Origin: Arthrobacter sp. KBS0702
GTDB lineage: Bacteria > Actinomycetota > Actinomycetes > Actinomycetales > Micrococcaceae
Direction of reading: 5' to 3'
Assembly (NCBI RefSeq): GCF_005937985.2
Contig: NZ_CP042172.1
Span: 2,976,001-3,040,000 of the forward strand
DNA: 64,000 nt
Under the pieces are notes generated by a model. The model worked only from the letters and a program-made list of their open reading frames with translations. It was not told the origin of the DNA and made no database searches. The translations under genes and the position numbers were made by a program. Shown here one piece after another: positions 34,876 through 42,982 of this stretch. The first letter of the stretch is position 1; every line of letters starts with the position of its first letter.

Positions 34876-35748
34876 TCAGGCGTTCCAGTCGAAGAAGCCC
34901 TTGCCGGTCTTGCGCCCGAGTTCGCCGCGGGCCACCTTGTCCCGCAGGATCTGCGGCGGGGCGAAGCGCTCACCCAGCGTGGAGGCCAGGTATTCGGCGA
35001 TGCCGAGCCGGACGTCCAGGCCCACAATGTCGGTGGTGCGCAGCGGGCCGGTGGGGTGCTTGTATCCCAGGACCATGGCGTTGTCGATGTCCTCGGCCGA
35101 GGCAACGCCTTCTTCCACCATGCGCATCGCTTCGAGGGCAATCGCGACGCCCAGCCTCGAGGACGCGAAGCCGGGGGCGTCGTTGACGACGACGGCGGTC
35201 TTCCCCAGCGCTTCCACCCAGCCGCGGGCGGCCCGGGCGAGGGTCTCCGAGGTCTGCTCGCCGAGGACCACTTCGATCAGGGTGGACGCCGGGACGGGGT
35301 TGAAGAAGTGCAGGCCCAGGAAATTCTGCGGACGCTTCAGCTCGCGGGCCAGGCCGTTGACGGAGAGCGAGGAGGTGTTGGAGGCGAGGTACGCGTCCGC
35401 TGCGAGCCGTTCCTCGATCCCGCGCAGCGAGGCCACCTTCAGGTCCCAGTCCTCGGGCACGGCCTCGACGACGAGCTGCCGGTCCTTGAAGTCGTCGTAG
35501 TCCACGGTCACGGAGAGCCGGGAGACCATTTCGTCGAGGTTCCCGTCAATGGCGCCGCGCTCGATGCTCTTGGCTGCAGCGGACTCCACGCGCTCGCGGG
35601 CCGCCTCAGCGGACTCCTCGTCCCGCTCGACGACGAGGACATTGGCGCCGTTGATCAGGAACGCGTGGGCGATGCCCGCGCCCATGCGGCCGCCACCGAG
35701 AACTCCAATGGTGGCAGGCAGGTTCGCGGGGAGTACCGAGTTGCTCAT
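34876..35748 (-). CDS. paaH: 3-hydroxyacyl-CoA dehydrogenase
   Basis: A 290-residue NAD-dependent dehydrogenase. The Rossmann motif GVLGGGRMGAGIAHAFLINGA is N-terminal; ASNTSSLSVNGLA and FLGLHFFNPVPAS contain the catalytic Ser/His region, and the C-terminal domain includes PTGPLRTTDIVGLDV. In the phenylacetate pathway it oxidises 3-hydroxyadipyl-CoA. It ends paaJ-paaF-paaH, starting three bases after the paaF stop. A 3-hydroxybutyryl-CoA dehydrogenase role is the alternative, but the operon favours PaaH. Confidence 0.85.
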   Translation of the reverse strand: MSNSVLPANLPATIGVLGGGRMGAGIAHAFLINGANVLVVERDEESAEAARERVESAAAKSIERGAIDGNLDEMVSRLSVTVDYDDFKDRQLVVEAVPEDWDLKVASLRGIEERLAADAYLASNTSSLSVNGLARELKRPQNFLGLHFFNPVPASTLIEVVLGEQTSETLARAARGWVEALGKTAVVVNDAPGFASSRLGVAIALEAMRMVEEGVASAEDIDNAMVLGYKHPTGPLRTTDIVGLDVRLGIAEYLASTLGERFAPPQILRDKVARGELGRKTGKGFFDWNA

Positions 35749-35750
35749 AT

Positions 35751-36572
35751 CTACTTCTTCCGGTCCGTGGTGTGGTCTGGTTCTGTGGCGGCCTTTTTGG
35801 CAGACTTTTTGGCAGCCTTCTTGTCCAGGAAGGCCTGCATACGGTCGAACTTCGCCTGCGATTCAAACAGGATGCCCTGCGCCAGCTGGTCGATCAGCGG
35901 GTGCGCCTCCGCCGGGGCGTGGAACACCGATTTGGTGATCCGCACCGCGAGCGGATCCTGCTGCGCGATCCGGTCCGCCAGCGCATGGGCGGCGTCCATC
36001 AGCTGCGCGGGGTCGTGGATCTCGGTGATGAGGCCAACCGCGAGCGCCCGGTCGGCGCGGAACACTGCTCCGGCCAGCAGGATTTCCTTGGCGACGGGCT
36101 CCCCTACCAGTTCCTTGAGGCGCCAGCTGGCCCCGGCGGCCGCCAGGATGCCGAGGCCCGTCTCTGGGTTGCCAATCCGGACCCCGGGCGTGCCGATCCG
36201 GAAGTCGGCCGCGTAGGCGAGCTCGGCGCCGCCGCCCAGGCAGAAGCCGTCGATGGCCGCGATGACGGGCATCGGCAGTTTGGCGACCCGGACGAAGATG
36301 GTCGAGTTGATGCCCTGCAGTGCGTCGTCGCGGCGGCGTTCGCGCAGCTGGGCGATGTCCGCGCCGGAGGCGAACACGCCCTCCGTGCCCGCCATTATCA
36401 GCAGCTTGGGGGTCTGCTCCAGGTACGCGCAGACCCGGTGGAGCTCGTCGACCATCTGCTGGTCGATGGCGTTGCGGACCTCGGGGCGGTTGAGCAGTAC
36501 CACCACCCGGTCCTCGCGTTCCTCGACCCGGAGCGTCGCGAACCCTGCCGGGTCCAGGACCGGGGCCGCCAT
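35751..36572 (-). CDS. paaF: Enoyl-CoA hydratase, PaaF-like
   Basis: A 273-residue crotonase-fold protein. Oxyanion-hole motifs are FASGADIAQL and DGFCLGGGAELAYAADF. One catalytic Glu is present in GNPETGLGIL; the second, usually in a GGTQRL-type motif, is replaced by AGASWRL. The C-terminal 25 residues are Lys/Ala-rich (KKAAKKSAKKAA), an unusual tail. The ATG at 36572 overlaps the paaJ stop by one base. It should hydrate 2,3-dehydroadipyl-CoA. Confidence 0.8.
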   Translation of the reverse strand: MAAPVLDPAGFATLRVEEREDRVVVLLNRPEVRNAIDQQMVDELHRVCAYLEQTPKLLIMAGTEGVFASGADIAQLRERRRDDALQGINSTIFVRVAKLPMPVIAAIDGFCLGGGAELAYAADFRIGTPGVRIGNPETGLGILAAAGASWRLKELVGEPVAKEILLAGAVFRADRALAVGLITEIHDPAQLMDAAHALADRIAQQDPLAVRITKSVFHAPAEAHPLIDQLAQGILFESQAKFDRMQAFLDKKAAKKSAKKAATEPDHTTDRKK

Positions 36573-37783
36573 TAGACGCGCTCCAGCAGCATGGCCGTGC
36601 CCTGGCCCACGCCGATGCACATCGTGGCGAGTCCGATCTTGGCGTCTTCGCGTTCCATCCGGCCCAGCAGGGTGATGGCGATCCGGGATCCGGACGAGCC
36701 GAGCGGATGCCCCAGGGAGATCGCCCCGCCGTCGCGGTTCACAATCTCCGGGTCGAGACCAAGCCGGCGCATGGAGGCCAGCGACTGGGTGGCGAATGCC
36801 TCGTTGAGTTCGACGGCGCCAAGATCCCCCACGTTGAGCCCGGTCCGGGCGAGCACCTTTTGTGTGGCGGGGACCGGGCCAATGCCCATGATCTCGGGTT
36901 CACACCCGGCGGAGGCACCGTCGATGATGCGGGCCCGCGGGGTGAGGCCGAGCTTCTGGATGGCTGCTTCGGAGGCGACGATGATCGCCGAAGCGCCGTC
37001 GTTGAGGGTGGAGGAGTTGCCGGCGGTGACCACCGAGCCGCCGGCGACTACGGGGCGGAGGCCCGCGAGCACGTCCATGGTGGTGCCGGCACGGGGGCCC
37101 TCGTCGGTGTCCACGACCGTCTCGCCCTTGCGGGTCTTGACGGCCACGGGAACGATTTCCTCGGCGAAGCGGCCGGCGGCAATCGCGGCGAGGGAACGCT
37201 CGTGTGAGCGGACGGCGAACGCGTCGGCGTCCTCGCGGGAAATGCCGTCCACGCGGGCGACTTCCTCGGCCGTCTCCGGCATGGAGTAGGTCATTTTGCC
37301 GTCGCGGGAGAGTTCGCCCTTCTGGAACAGCGGGTTGGCGAAGCGCCAACCGATGGAGGTATCGAAGATCTGGCCCGGCTTGGCGAAGGCGGTTTGCGGC
37401 TTTTCCTGCACCCAGGGGGCGCGGCTCATGGATTCGACGCCGCCGGCGATCACGATGTCCGCGGCGCCGGATTTGATCATCTGGCTGGCCATGATGATGG
37501 CGCTCAGGCCGGAGGCGCAGAGCCGGTTGACCGTGATACCGGGGATGTGGAGCGGGAGGCCGGCCAGGATGGTGGCCATCCGGGCGACGTTGCGGTTTTC
37601 CTCGCCGGCGCCGTTAGCGTTGCCGAGGATGACCTCGTCGATGGCGTCCGGGTCGACTCCGGCGCGGGCCACGGCTTCACGGACCACCAGCGCCGCCAGG
37701 TCGTCGGGACGGACAGCGGAGAGGGCCCCACCGTACCGTCCCACGGGAGTGCGGGCACCGCCAACAAGAAAAGCCTCGACCAT
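36572..37783 (-). CDS. paaJ: Acetyl-CoA acyltransferase (3-oxoadipyl-CoA thiolase)
   Basis: A 403-residue thiolase. The nucleophilic Cys is in VNRLCASGLSAII, the GHP motif is SLGHPLGSSGSRIAITLLG, and the C-terminal Cys is in MCIGVGQGTAM. It cleaves 3-oxoadipyl-CoA to succinyl-CoA and acetyl-CoA. The ATG at 37783 has AAGGA upstream; a TTG at 37801 is in frame but less likely. It is the first gene of the paaJFH operon, with a PaaR-type site 44 bases upstream. Confidence 0.92.
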   Translation of the reverse strand: MVEAFLVGGARTPVGRYGGALSAVRPDDLAALVVREAVARAGVDPDAIDEVILGNANGAGEENRNVARMATILAGLPLHIPGITVNRLCASGLSAIIMASQMIKSGAADIVIAGGVESMSRAPWVQEKPQTAFAKPGQIFDTSIGWRFANPLFQKGELSRDGKMTYSMPETAEEVARVDGISREDADAFAVRSHERSLAAIAAGRFAEEIVPVAVKTRKGETVVDTDEGPRAGTTMDVLAGLRPVVAGGSVVTAGNSSTLNDGASAIIVASEAAIQKLGLTPRARIIDGASAGCEPEIMGIGPVPATQKVLARTGLNVGDLGAVELNEAFATQSLASMRRLGLDPEIVNRDGGAISLGHPLGSSGSRIAITLLGRMEREDAKIGLATMCIGVGQGTAMLLERV

Positions 37784-37826
37784 GAGAACATCCTTCACCA
37801 AGGGAGCAGGGCCGGCAGCAGGGTAA

Positions 37827-37846
37827 ATTACCGACCGTTCGTTCTA
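37827..37846. promoter_or_regulatory. PaaR-type operator upstream of paaJ
   Basis: ATTACCGACCGTTCGTTC is identical over 18 bases to the site before paaA (13152). It is placed 44 bases upstream of the paaJ start. Confidence 0.75.
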
Positions 37847-37906
37847 TAAAGATTACACGGCGGGGCAAGGGGGTCAACCGGAGGCGCCCGGATGACGCGC
37901 GGCGGC

Positions 37907-38575
37907 TCAGGCCACCGTGATGCCCAGGTGGCCCGCCAGCAGGGGCGCCAGCAGGGTCAGCTGGTAGTCGTCGACGACGAGACCCGCAAGGCTGCCGAGG
38001 CCGCTGAGCGAGCGGAAGTCGGTGCCGCGCAGGTCGAAGTCCTTGAGCTGGGCGCCAGTGAAGTCCAGGCTTCCGACCGTGCAGTTCTTCAGTGCCATCC
38101 GGGTGGCCGTGCAGGAGCCCAGGTCCAGTTCGTTGATGATGCAGTCACTGATCTGGACGTCCACGAGCTTGGAACCGCGGAGGTTGAGGTAGTCCAGCTT
38201 GCCGCCGTCGATCCGCACGGACTGCCAGCCGCTTTCATACAGTTCCGCCGACCCCCAGCGGGGATTGCGGATTTCGACGTCGCGCAGGCTCGAGCGTGCG
38301 GCCATGAACACCGGAGCGTAGACCTCGGCCAGGACGCAGTCGCGGAAGCTGGCGCCGCGCAGCTGGGTCTCGTTGAACGAGACGCCGTCGAACTCGCATT
38401 CGGCAAACTCCGTGCCGCTGAGTTCCAGCCCGTCCGCAGCCGCCCGGCTGTACTGGACGCCGTCGTAGCGCTCGCCGCGGCGGAACGCGGGGGCAGGGTC
38501 CCGCACGAGGTCCGCCAGTTGGACCGGCGTGAGGCGCGGTGCGGCCACCCTGTGCCCGTCCGAAGCCCGCGCCAT
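37907..38575 (-). CDS. Pentapeptide-repeat protein
   Basis: A 222-residue protein. From about residue 45 it is built of A(D/N)LXX-like pentapeptide units, such as LSGTEFAECEFDGVSF, LRGASFRDCVL and LDFTGAQLKDFDLRGTDF, forming a right-handed beta-helix. About 25 coils fit the length. Some members protect DNA gyrase, but no such role is shown here. It has no export signal. It runs away from CsbD and ends near the paaJ promoter region. Confidence 0.85.
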   Translation of the reverse strand: MARASDGHRVAAPRLTPVQLADLVRDPAPAFRRGERYDGVQYSRAAADGLELSGTEFAECEFDGVSFNETQLRGASFRDCVLAEVYAPVFMAARSSLRDVEIRNPRWGSAELYESGWQSVRIDGGKLDYLNLRGSKLVDVQISDCIINELDLGSCTATRMALKNCTVGSLDFTGAQLKDFDLRGTDFRSLSGLGSLAGLVVDDYQLTLLAPLLAGHLGITVA

Positions 38576-38723
38576 CAGCGGGACTCCGCCCTGGCCGCGG
38601 TCTCGGCGGCGTCTGGAGCGGGGGTGGTCTTGAAGTTCATGGGTTCGAGCCTAGCCCGGGGCGCCGGAAACCCGCATAGCAGGCCCGCGGTGCAGGGCGA
38701 ATGAATTGAATCGGCGAAGCCAC

Positions 38724-38743
38724 TTGAATTAGTAAGCATGCTT
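38724..38743 (+). promoter_or_regulatory. Putative csbD promoter element with palindrome
   Basis: TTGAAT at 38724-38729 could be a -35 box, and the perfect 10-base palindrome AAGCATGCTT is at 38734-38743, followed by a TATGGT (-10-like) near 38750. This A+T-rich patch is the only one in the region and points to a regulated stress promoter. Assignment is by inspection only. Confidence 0.4.
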
Positions 38744-38799
38744 CGTGTTATGGTGAAAGTGCGTTGAATTTCAACCGGAAACGAAAGGTGAAACACACC

Positions 38800-38976
38800 A
38801 TGGGTATCGGAGACAAGATTCAGAACGAAGCGGAGCACCTCGGCGGCAAGGCCAAGGAAGCTACCGGTAACGCCACGGACAATGACCGCCTGAAGGCCGA
38901 AGGCCAGAAGGACCAGGTCGTAGCTGACGCGAAGAAGGTCGGCGAAAACGTCAAGGACGCGGTCAAGCGGGACTAG
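38800..38976 (+). CDS. CsbD family stress-response protein
   Basis: A 58-residue hydrophilic protein. MGIGDKIQNEAEHLGGKAKEATGNATDNDRLKAEGQ is the CsbD signature. The start at 38800 has AAAGGTG upstream; an in-frame ATG does not exist earlier, only a TTG at 38764. CsbD genes belong to the general stress (SigB-type) response in many Gram-positives; their biochemical role is not known. A strong terminator follows. Confidence 0.9.
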   Translation: MGIGDKIQNEAEHLGGKAKEATGNATDNDRLKAEGQKDQVVADAKKVGENVKDAVKRD

Positions 38977-38989
38977 TCCTTAGAGTCGA

Positions 38990-39032
38990 CGGCGTCGGAC
39001 ATTCCTTTGGGGGATGTCCGGCGCCGTTTTTT
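38990..39032 (+). terminator. Rho-independent terminator after csbD
   Basis: Arms 38990-39002 and 39014-39026 pair over 12 of 13 positions around an 11-base loop and are followed by TTTTTT. It begins 13 bases after the csbD stop. Confidence 0.9.
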
Positions 39033-39093
39033 GTGCCCGGATGCAAGACTGTCCCAACGGAACATCCGTCTCCAGCACGACACAGGAGTGCAC

Positions 39094-39864
39094 ATGGCCA
39101 GGAATCCCGCCGACCGGCCCCAAGCGCCGGACATGCATCTACACAACCTCGATCTCAGTGCGGCCAGCAGCGCGGCCGGCGGATCGCCCCAACTCCGCGG
39201 CTACCTGGCGGAGCCGGAAGGGGAGGGACCATTCCCGGCCGTGCTGATGGTCCATGAAGCCTTCGGCCTCGACGACATCACCGTCCGGCACGCTGAGCGG
39301 CTGGCAGCCGCGGGATATCTGGTCCTTGCAGTGGATCTGTACAGTGACGGCGGCGCGCGCCGGTGCCTCGTGTCGACCATGCGCTCCCTCGCGGCCGGGC
39401 AGGGGCGTGCGTTTACCGACCTGGCGACCGCCCGGCAGTGGCTGCTGGACTCAGGCCGCACGACGGGAAAGATCGGGGTAATCGGTTTTTGCATGGGCGG
39501 CAGCTTTGCCCTGCTGATGGCCAACGACGGCTTCGACGCCGCGGCGGTGAATTACGGAAGGCTGCCGAAGGACCCGGAAACGGAGCTCGCCGGTGCCTGC
39601 CCCATCGTGGCCAACTTCGGAGCGAGGGACCGGACCCTTCCTGGGGCTGCGGCACGGCTGACCGCCGCGCTCGAGTCCCTCGGCGTCGAGCACGACATCA
39701 AGGAATTCGAAACGGCGGGGCACGCGTTCCTCAACGACGCGGAGGCCGGGCCCAGGCCACTGCGCCCGCTGTTCCGGGTGCTAGGCATCGGGCCCGACCC
39801 GCAGTCCGCCCCCGAGGCCTGGCGCCGGATCGAAGACCATTTCGCCCGGTACTTGAAGGACTGA
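39094..39864 (+). CDS. Dienelactone hydrolase family protein
   Basis: A 256-residue alpha/beta hydrolase. The nucleophile is a Cys, in GVIGFCMGGSFAL; the lead-in PAVLMVHEAFGLDD and the His region FETAGHAFLND are typical of dienelactone hydrolases. The catalytic Asp is probably in FGARDRTLPG. The start at 39094 has AGGAG six bases upstream; the frame is open to 39007 without one. A role in aromatic catabolism is possible, though no other catechol-pathway gene is nearby. Confidence 0.85.
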   Translation: MARNPADRPQAPDMHLHNLDLSAASSAAGGSPQLRGYLAEPEGEGPFPAVLMVHEAFGLDDITVRHAERLAAAGYLVLAVDLYSDGGARRCLVSTMRSLAAGQGRAFTDLATARQWLLDSGRTTGKIGVIGFCMGGSFALLMANDGFDAAAVNYGRLPKDPETELAGACPIVANFGARDRTLPGAAARLTAALESLGVEHDIKEFETAGHAFLNDAEAGPRPLRPLFRVLGIGPDPQSAPEAWRRIEDHFARYLKD

Positions 39865-39914
39865 CTCCCGCAAACCGGCCACGGCGGCGACGGTCACCTC
39901 CCTGCCCAGGTCCC

Positions 39915-39978
39915 GCGCGAACGTACACTTGAGGCCCCGAATCGCTGCGGATTCGGGGCCTCAAGTGTACGTTCGCGC
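39915..39978. repeat. Long perfect palindrome (28-bp arms)
   Basis: Arms 39915-39942 and 39951-39978 are perfect 28-base reverse complements around an 8-base loop (CGCTGCGG). It lies between two convergent genes, the dienelactone hydrolase ending at 39864 and the permease ending at 40025. It may work as a two-way terminator but is far longer than needed. Confidence 0.9.
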
Positions 39979-40024
39979 CACCAGGGGGGTGGAAAGCCGA
40001 CCGTGGTGATTCAGGACGGTTGTG

Positions 40025-41485
40025 CTAGCTGAAGAGCTCGCTCTTGGGCTCGTTGTTCTTGACCTTCTGCCAGCCGAGCCAGAGCACCACCGCGAAGAAC
40101 GGAATGGTCGCCAGGGTCCACAGGCCCAGCGGGAAGACCTCGCCGGACTTGCTGGTCATGGTGTCGAACCCGATCAGCACGGTGATCGCCAGCAGCGCCA
40201 CCAGGCCGGCCCAGCTGGTCCACGGGGAGCCCGGCATGGGCAGGGACGAGGCCTTGCCCTTGGTCTTCCGCAGGGCGATCTGGCTGGCGAAGATGGAGCC
40301 CCAGGTGAAGATCACGCCGATCGAGGCCGTATTCAGCGCCAGGTCGAACGCGTGCGAGCCGCCCAGCCAGATGTTCAGCAGGATGCCCACGAGGTACACC
40401 GCACCGATCGCCAGGATGGCGGCGTAGGGCACGTGGCTCTTGGACATCCGGGTCAGCCACTGCGGGGCGTGGCCGTTGTTGGCCATGGTGCGGAAGATCC
40501 GGCCGATCGAGTACAGGCCCGAGTTACTGGAGGACAGGGCCGCGGTGATAACGATCATGTTCATCACGTCGCCCATCCACGGCAGGCCCATTTGGCCAAA
40601 GACGGTCACGAACGGCGATTCGCCGGCCTTGTACTGGTCCGAGGGCAGCAGCATGGCCAACAGGGTCACGGAGCCGACGTAGAACACGACGATGCGGATC
40701 ACGACGGCGCGGATCGCCTTCGGAACCTCTTTGGCCGGGTCCTCCATCTCGCCGGCGGTGATGCCCACCAGTTCGATGGCGTTGTAGGCGAAGATCACGG
40801 CGTTGAGCACCAGGATCATCACGAGGGCGCCCTTGGGGAACATGCCGCCGTCGGCTGCGAAGAGGTTGTTCACCGACGCGTGGCCGGCGCCGACCTTGGC
40901 GTTGGTGACCACCATAAAGGTGCCCACGGCCAGGAAAATCAGGATGGCCGCGACCTTGAGGACCGAGGCCCAGAACTCGAATTCACCGAACGCCTTGACG
41001 CTCAGCAGGTTCACCCCGACGAGGAGCAGCAGCGCCGCGATGGCGGTCAGTTCCACCGGGACGTTGGGGAAGAAGAACTGGAAGTACAGCCCGATCGCGA
41101 TCAGCTCCGCGATGCCGGTCATGGCCCAGTTGATGAAGTACATCCAGCCGGAGAGGTACGCGCCCTTCTTGCCGAACATCTCGCCGGCGTAGCTGACGAA
41201 CGAGCCGGAGGTCTGGCGGTACATGATGAGTTCGCCCAGCGCACGCATCAGCAGGTACGCGATGACGCCGGCGATGGCGTACGAGAAGATCAGCGCGGGG
41301 CCGGTGGAGGCCAGCCGTCCGCCGGCACCCATAAAGAGGCCGACGCCGATGGCGCCGCCCATGGCGATCATCGTGACCTGGCGGCCGCTCAGGGACTTCT
41401 TGTATCCCTCGGCACTGAGGGTGGAGTCGACGACGGCGGAGGGCGCCGTCGTGCTCTGGGTTTCTGTGGAAGTACTTTGTGGCAC
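40025..41485 (-). CDS. Amino-acid permease (APC family, AnsP/GabP-like)
   Basis: A 486-residue transporter with twelve predicted helices. The first helix has the APC signature MIAMGGAIGVGLFMGAGGRL and later segments ALGELIMYRQTSGSF and YAGEMFGKKGAYLSGW. ITAGEMEDPAKEVPKAIRAV lies in the loop after helix 6. These features are close to the L-asparagine permease and GABA/proline permease branch of the family. It imports amino acids by proton symport in known members; the exact substrate cannot be read. Start at 41485 with a Thr/Ser-rich tail. Confidence 0.85.
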   Translation of the reverse strand: MPQSTSTETQSTTAPSAVVDSTLSAEGYKKSLSGRQVTMIAMGGAIGVGLFMGAGGRLASTGPALIFSYAIAGVIAYLLMRALGELIMYRQTSGSFVSYAGEMFGKKGAYLSGWMYFINWAMTGIAELIAIGLYFQFFFPNVPVELTAIAALLLLVGVNLLSVKAFGEFEFWASVLKVAAILIFLAVGTFMVVTNAKVGAGHASVNNLFAADGGMFPKGALVMILVLNAVIFAYNAIELVGITAGEMEDPAKEVPKAIRAVVIRIVVFYVGSVTLLAMLLPSDQYKAGESPFVTVFGQMGLPWMGDVMNMIVITAALSSSNSGLYSIGRIFRTMANNGHAPQWLTRMSKSHVPYAAILAIGAVYLVGILLNIWLGGSHAFDLALNTASIGVIFTWGSIFASQIALRKTKGKASSLPMPGSPWTSWAGLVALLAITVLIGFDTMTSKSGEVFPLGLWTLATIPFFAVVLWLGWQKVKNNEPKSELFS

Positions 41486-41697
41486 AACTGTTCCTTGTGG
41501 GTCGGGGTGTCGCCGGGACGGGCAGGCGGGCCGGGGCGCGCCAAATCAAGGGGTAAGCCCGGGGTGTGGGGTCAGCGGTGGTACCGGAGACCGCAATGGC
41601 TCGCAGCGTCGCGCGGCTCATCCATAGTACTAGCTTTCGGCACCCGACCGTGACGCGGGCAACATTGCGGGCCCTCCCGGGGAGCTAGGCTGAAGCC

Positions 41698-42447
41698 ATG
41701 GGCACCGCTCTCCGTCACCTACCTGCGCCACGTCCGGACCTGTACGTTTTTTCCCGGCTGGACTACGCAACGGCGGGGATTTACACGGCGGTGAGCGCGT
41801 TTTTTGCCACCGCGTCCGGACTGCTGGCCCCGCTGCTGCTGCAGCTCTCCCCCAACCCGGCAATTGCGTCCTACGCCGTCAATCTGGTCTTCTACGGGGT
41901 CATCGGCCTGCTCGCCCTGGCCGCCGCGCGCCACGTGGCCCGCCGGGACCTCCGCGTCCTGGCCACGAGGCCCTGGTTCACCCTGCTGATGGTGCCGCTT
42001 GCCGTGCTCGCCGCAATGATCCTGACCGCCGTCCTGGTGGCCGTGACCGGCCCGCCGCAGACCTCGGCCAACCAGGCCGGCCTGCAGGCCCTGATGCAGC
42101 AGGTCCCGGCCTGGCTGATGGTGCCGTTGCTGGTGGTGGTGGGCCCCTTTGTGGAGGAGTACATCTTCCGGCACCTGTTGATCGGCAAGCTGAGCGGGAA
42201 GCTGAACATCTGGCTCTGCTGCGCCCTCTCCGTCGCGTTGTTCGCAGCCGTGCACATCGTGGGCCAGGAAGCGCTCTCGCTGCCCGTCCTCATGCCGTAC
42301 CTCGCCATGGGCGCCGTCCTGGTGTTCGTCTACGTCTGGACGGGCAAGAACGTAATGTTCTCCTATTTCGTCCATGCCGCGAAGAACCTGCTGGCCGTCG
42401 TCTTCATCTACGCCATCCCGCCGGAAGTCCTCGAACAGCTGCAGTAG
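41698..42447 (+). CDS. CPBP family intramembrane metalloprotease
   Basis: A 249-residue membrane protein with about eight helices. The Abi/CPBP motifs are present: EEYIFRHLL (EExxxR), followed by an FxxxH-like FAAVHIVG near the C-terminus. The family includes CAAX prenyl proteases and bacteriocin self-immunity proteins. The ATG at 41698 is preceded by GGGGAGC. No bacteriocin gene is seen next to it. It starts the rightward run leading to menB. Confidence 0.82.
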   Translation: MGTALRHLPAPRPDLYVFSRLDYATAGIYTAVSAFFATASGLLAPLLLQLSPNPAIASYAVNLVFYGVIGLLALAAARHVARRDLRVLATRPWFTLLMVPLAVLAAMILTAVLVAVTGPPQTSANQAGLQALMQQVPAWLMVPLLVVVGPFVEEYIFRHLLIGKLSGKLNIWLCCALSVALFAAVHIVGQEALSLPVLMPYLAMGAVLVFVYVWTGKNVMFSYFVHAAKNLLAVVFIYAIPPEVLEQLQ

Positions 42448-42520
42448 CGGCCGTGAACACCCACGGGCCGCGTTGCCCCTAGACCTAGCGCCGCGGCCGC
42501 CGGCGTCGTAGGTTCTTCCC

Positions 42521-42961
42521 ATGGCATTGAACATCCAGATCGCTGTCGACTGCGCTGATCCCCACGGCCTCGCGGAGTGGTGGGCCGAAACCCTCGACTG
42601 GACCGTGGAGCCCCAGGACGAGGACTTCATCCGGTCCATGATCGAGCAGGGTTTCGCAACGGAGTCCGAGACCAAGCTGCACCACGGCAAACTGGTCTGG
42701 CGGACCGGAGCCGCCATCCGCCCGCCCGAGGACCTGGACACCAAACCGGCCACCCGGAGGATCCTGTTCCAGACCGCGCCGGAGGCCAAGACCGTGAAGA
42801 ACCGGGTCCACTGGGACGTGAACCTGGCCGGCGCGGACAAGGACGAGGTGCGCGCCGCCCTGGAGGCCCGCGGCGCCACGTACCTCTGGACCGCCAACGA
42901 GGGCCCGCATTCCTGGCACACCATGGCGGACCCGGAAGGCAACGAGTTCTGCATCAGCTGA
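42521..42961 (+). CDS. VOC (glyoxalase-like) domain protein
   Basis: A 146-residue glyoxalase-like-domain protein. IQIAVDCADPHGLAEWWAETLDW and the C-terminal HTMADPEGNEFCIS are typical. VHWDVNLAGADKDEVRAALEARG is the second half-unit. It starts at 42521 and ends 21 bases before menB, so it may be co-transcribed with the menaquinone genes. No known role in that pathway follows from the sequence. Confidence 0.85.
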   Translation: MALNIQIAVDCADPHGLAEWWAETLDWTVEPQDEDFIRSMIEQGFATESETKLHHGKLVWRTGAAIRPPEDLDTKPATRRILFQTAPEAKTVKNRVHWDVNLAGADKDEVRAALEARGATYLWTANEGPHSWHTMADPEGNEFCIS

Positions 42962-42982
42962 GCCGATTACTAGACTCGGACT

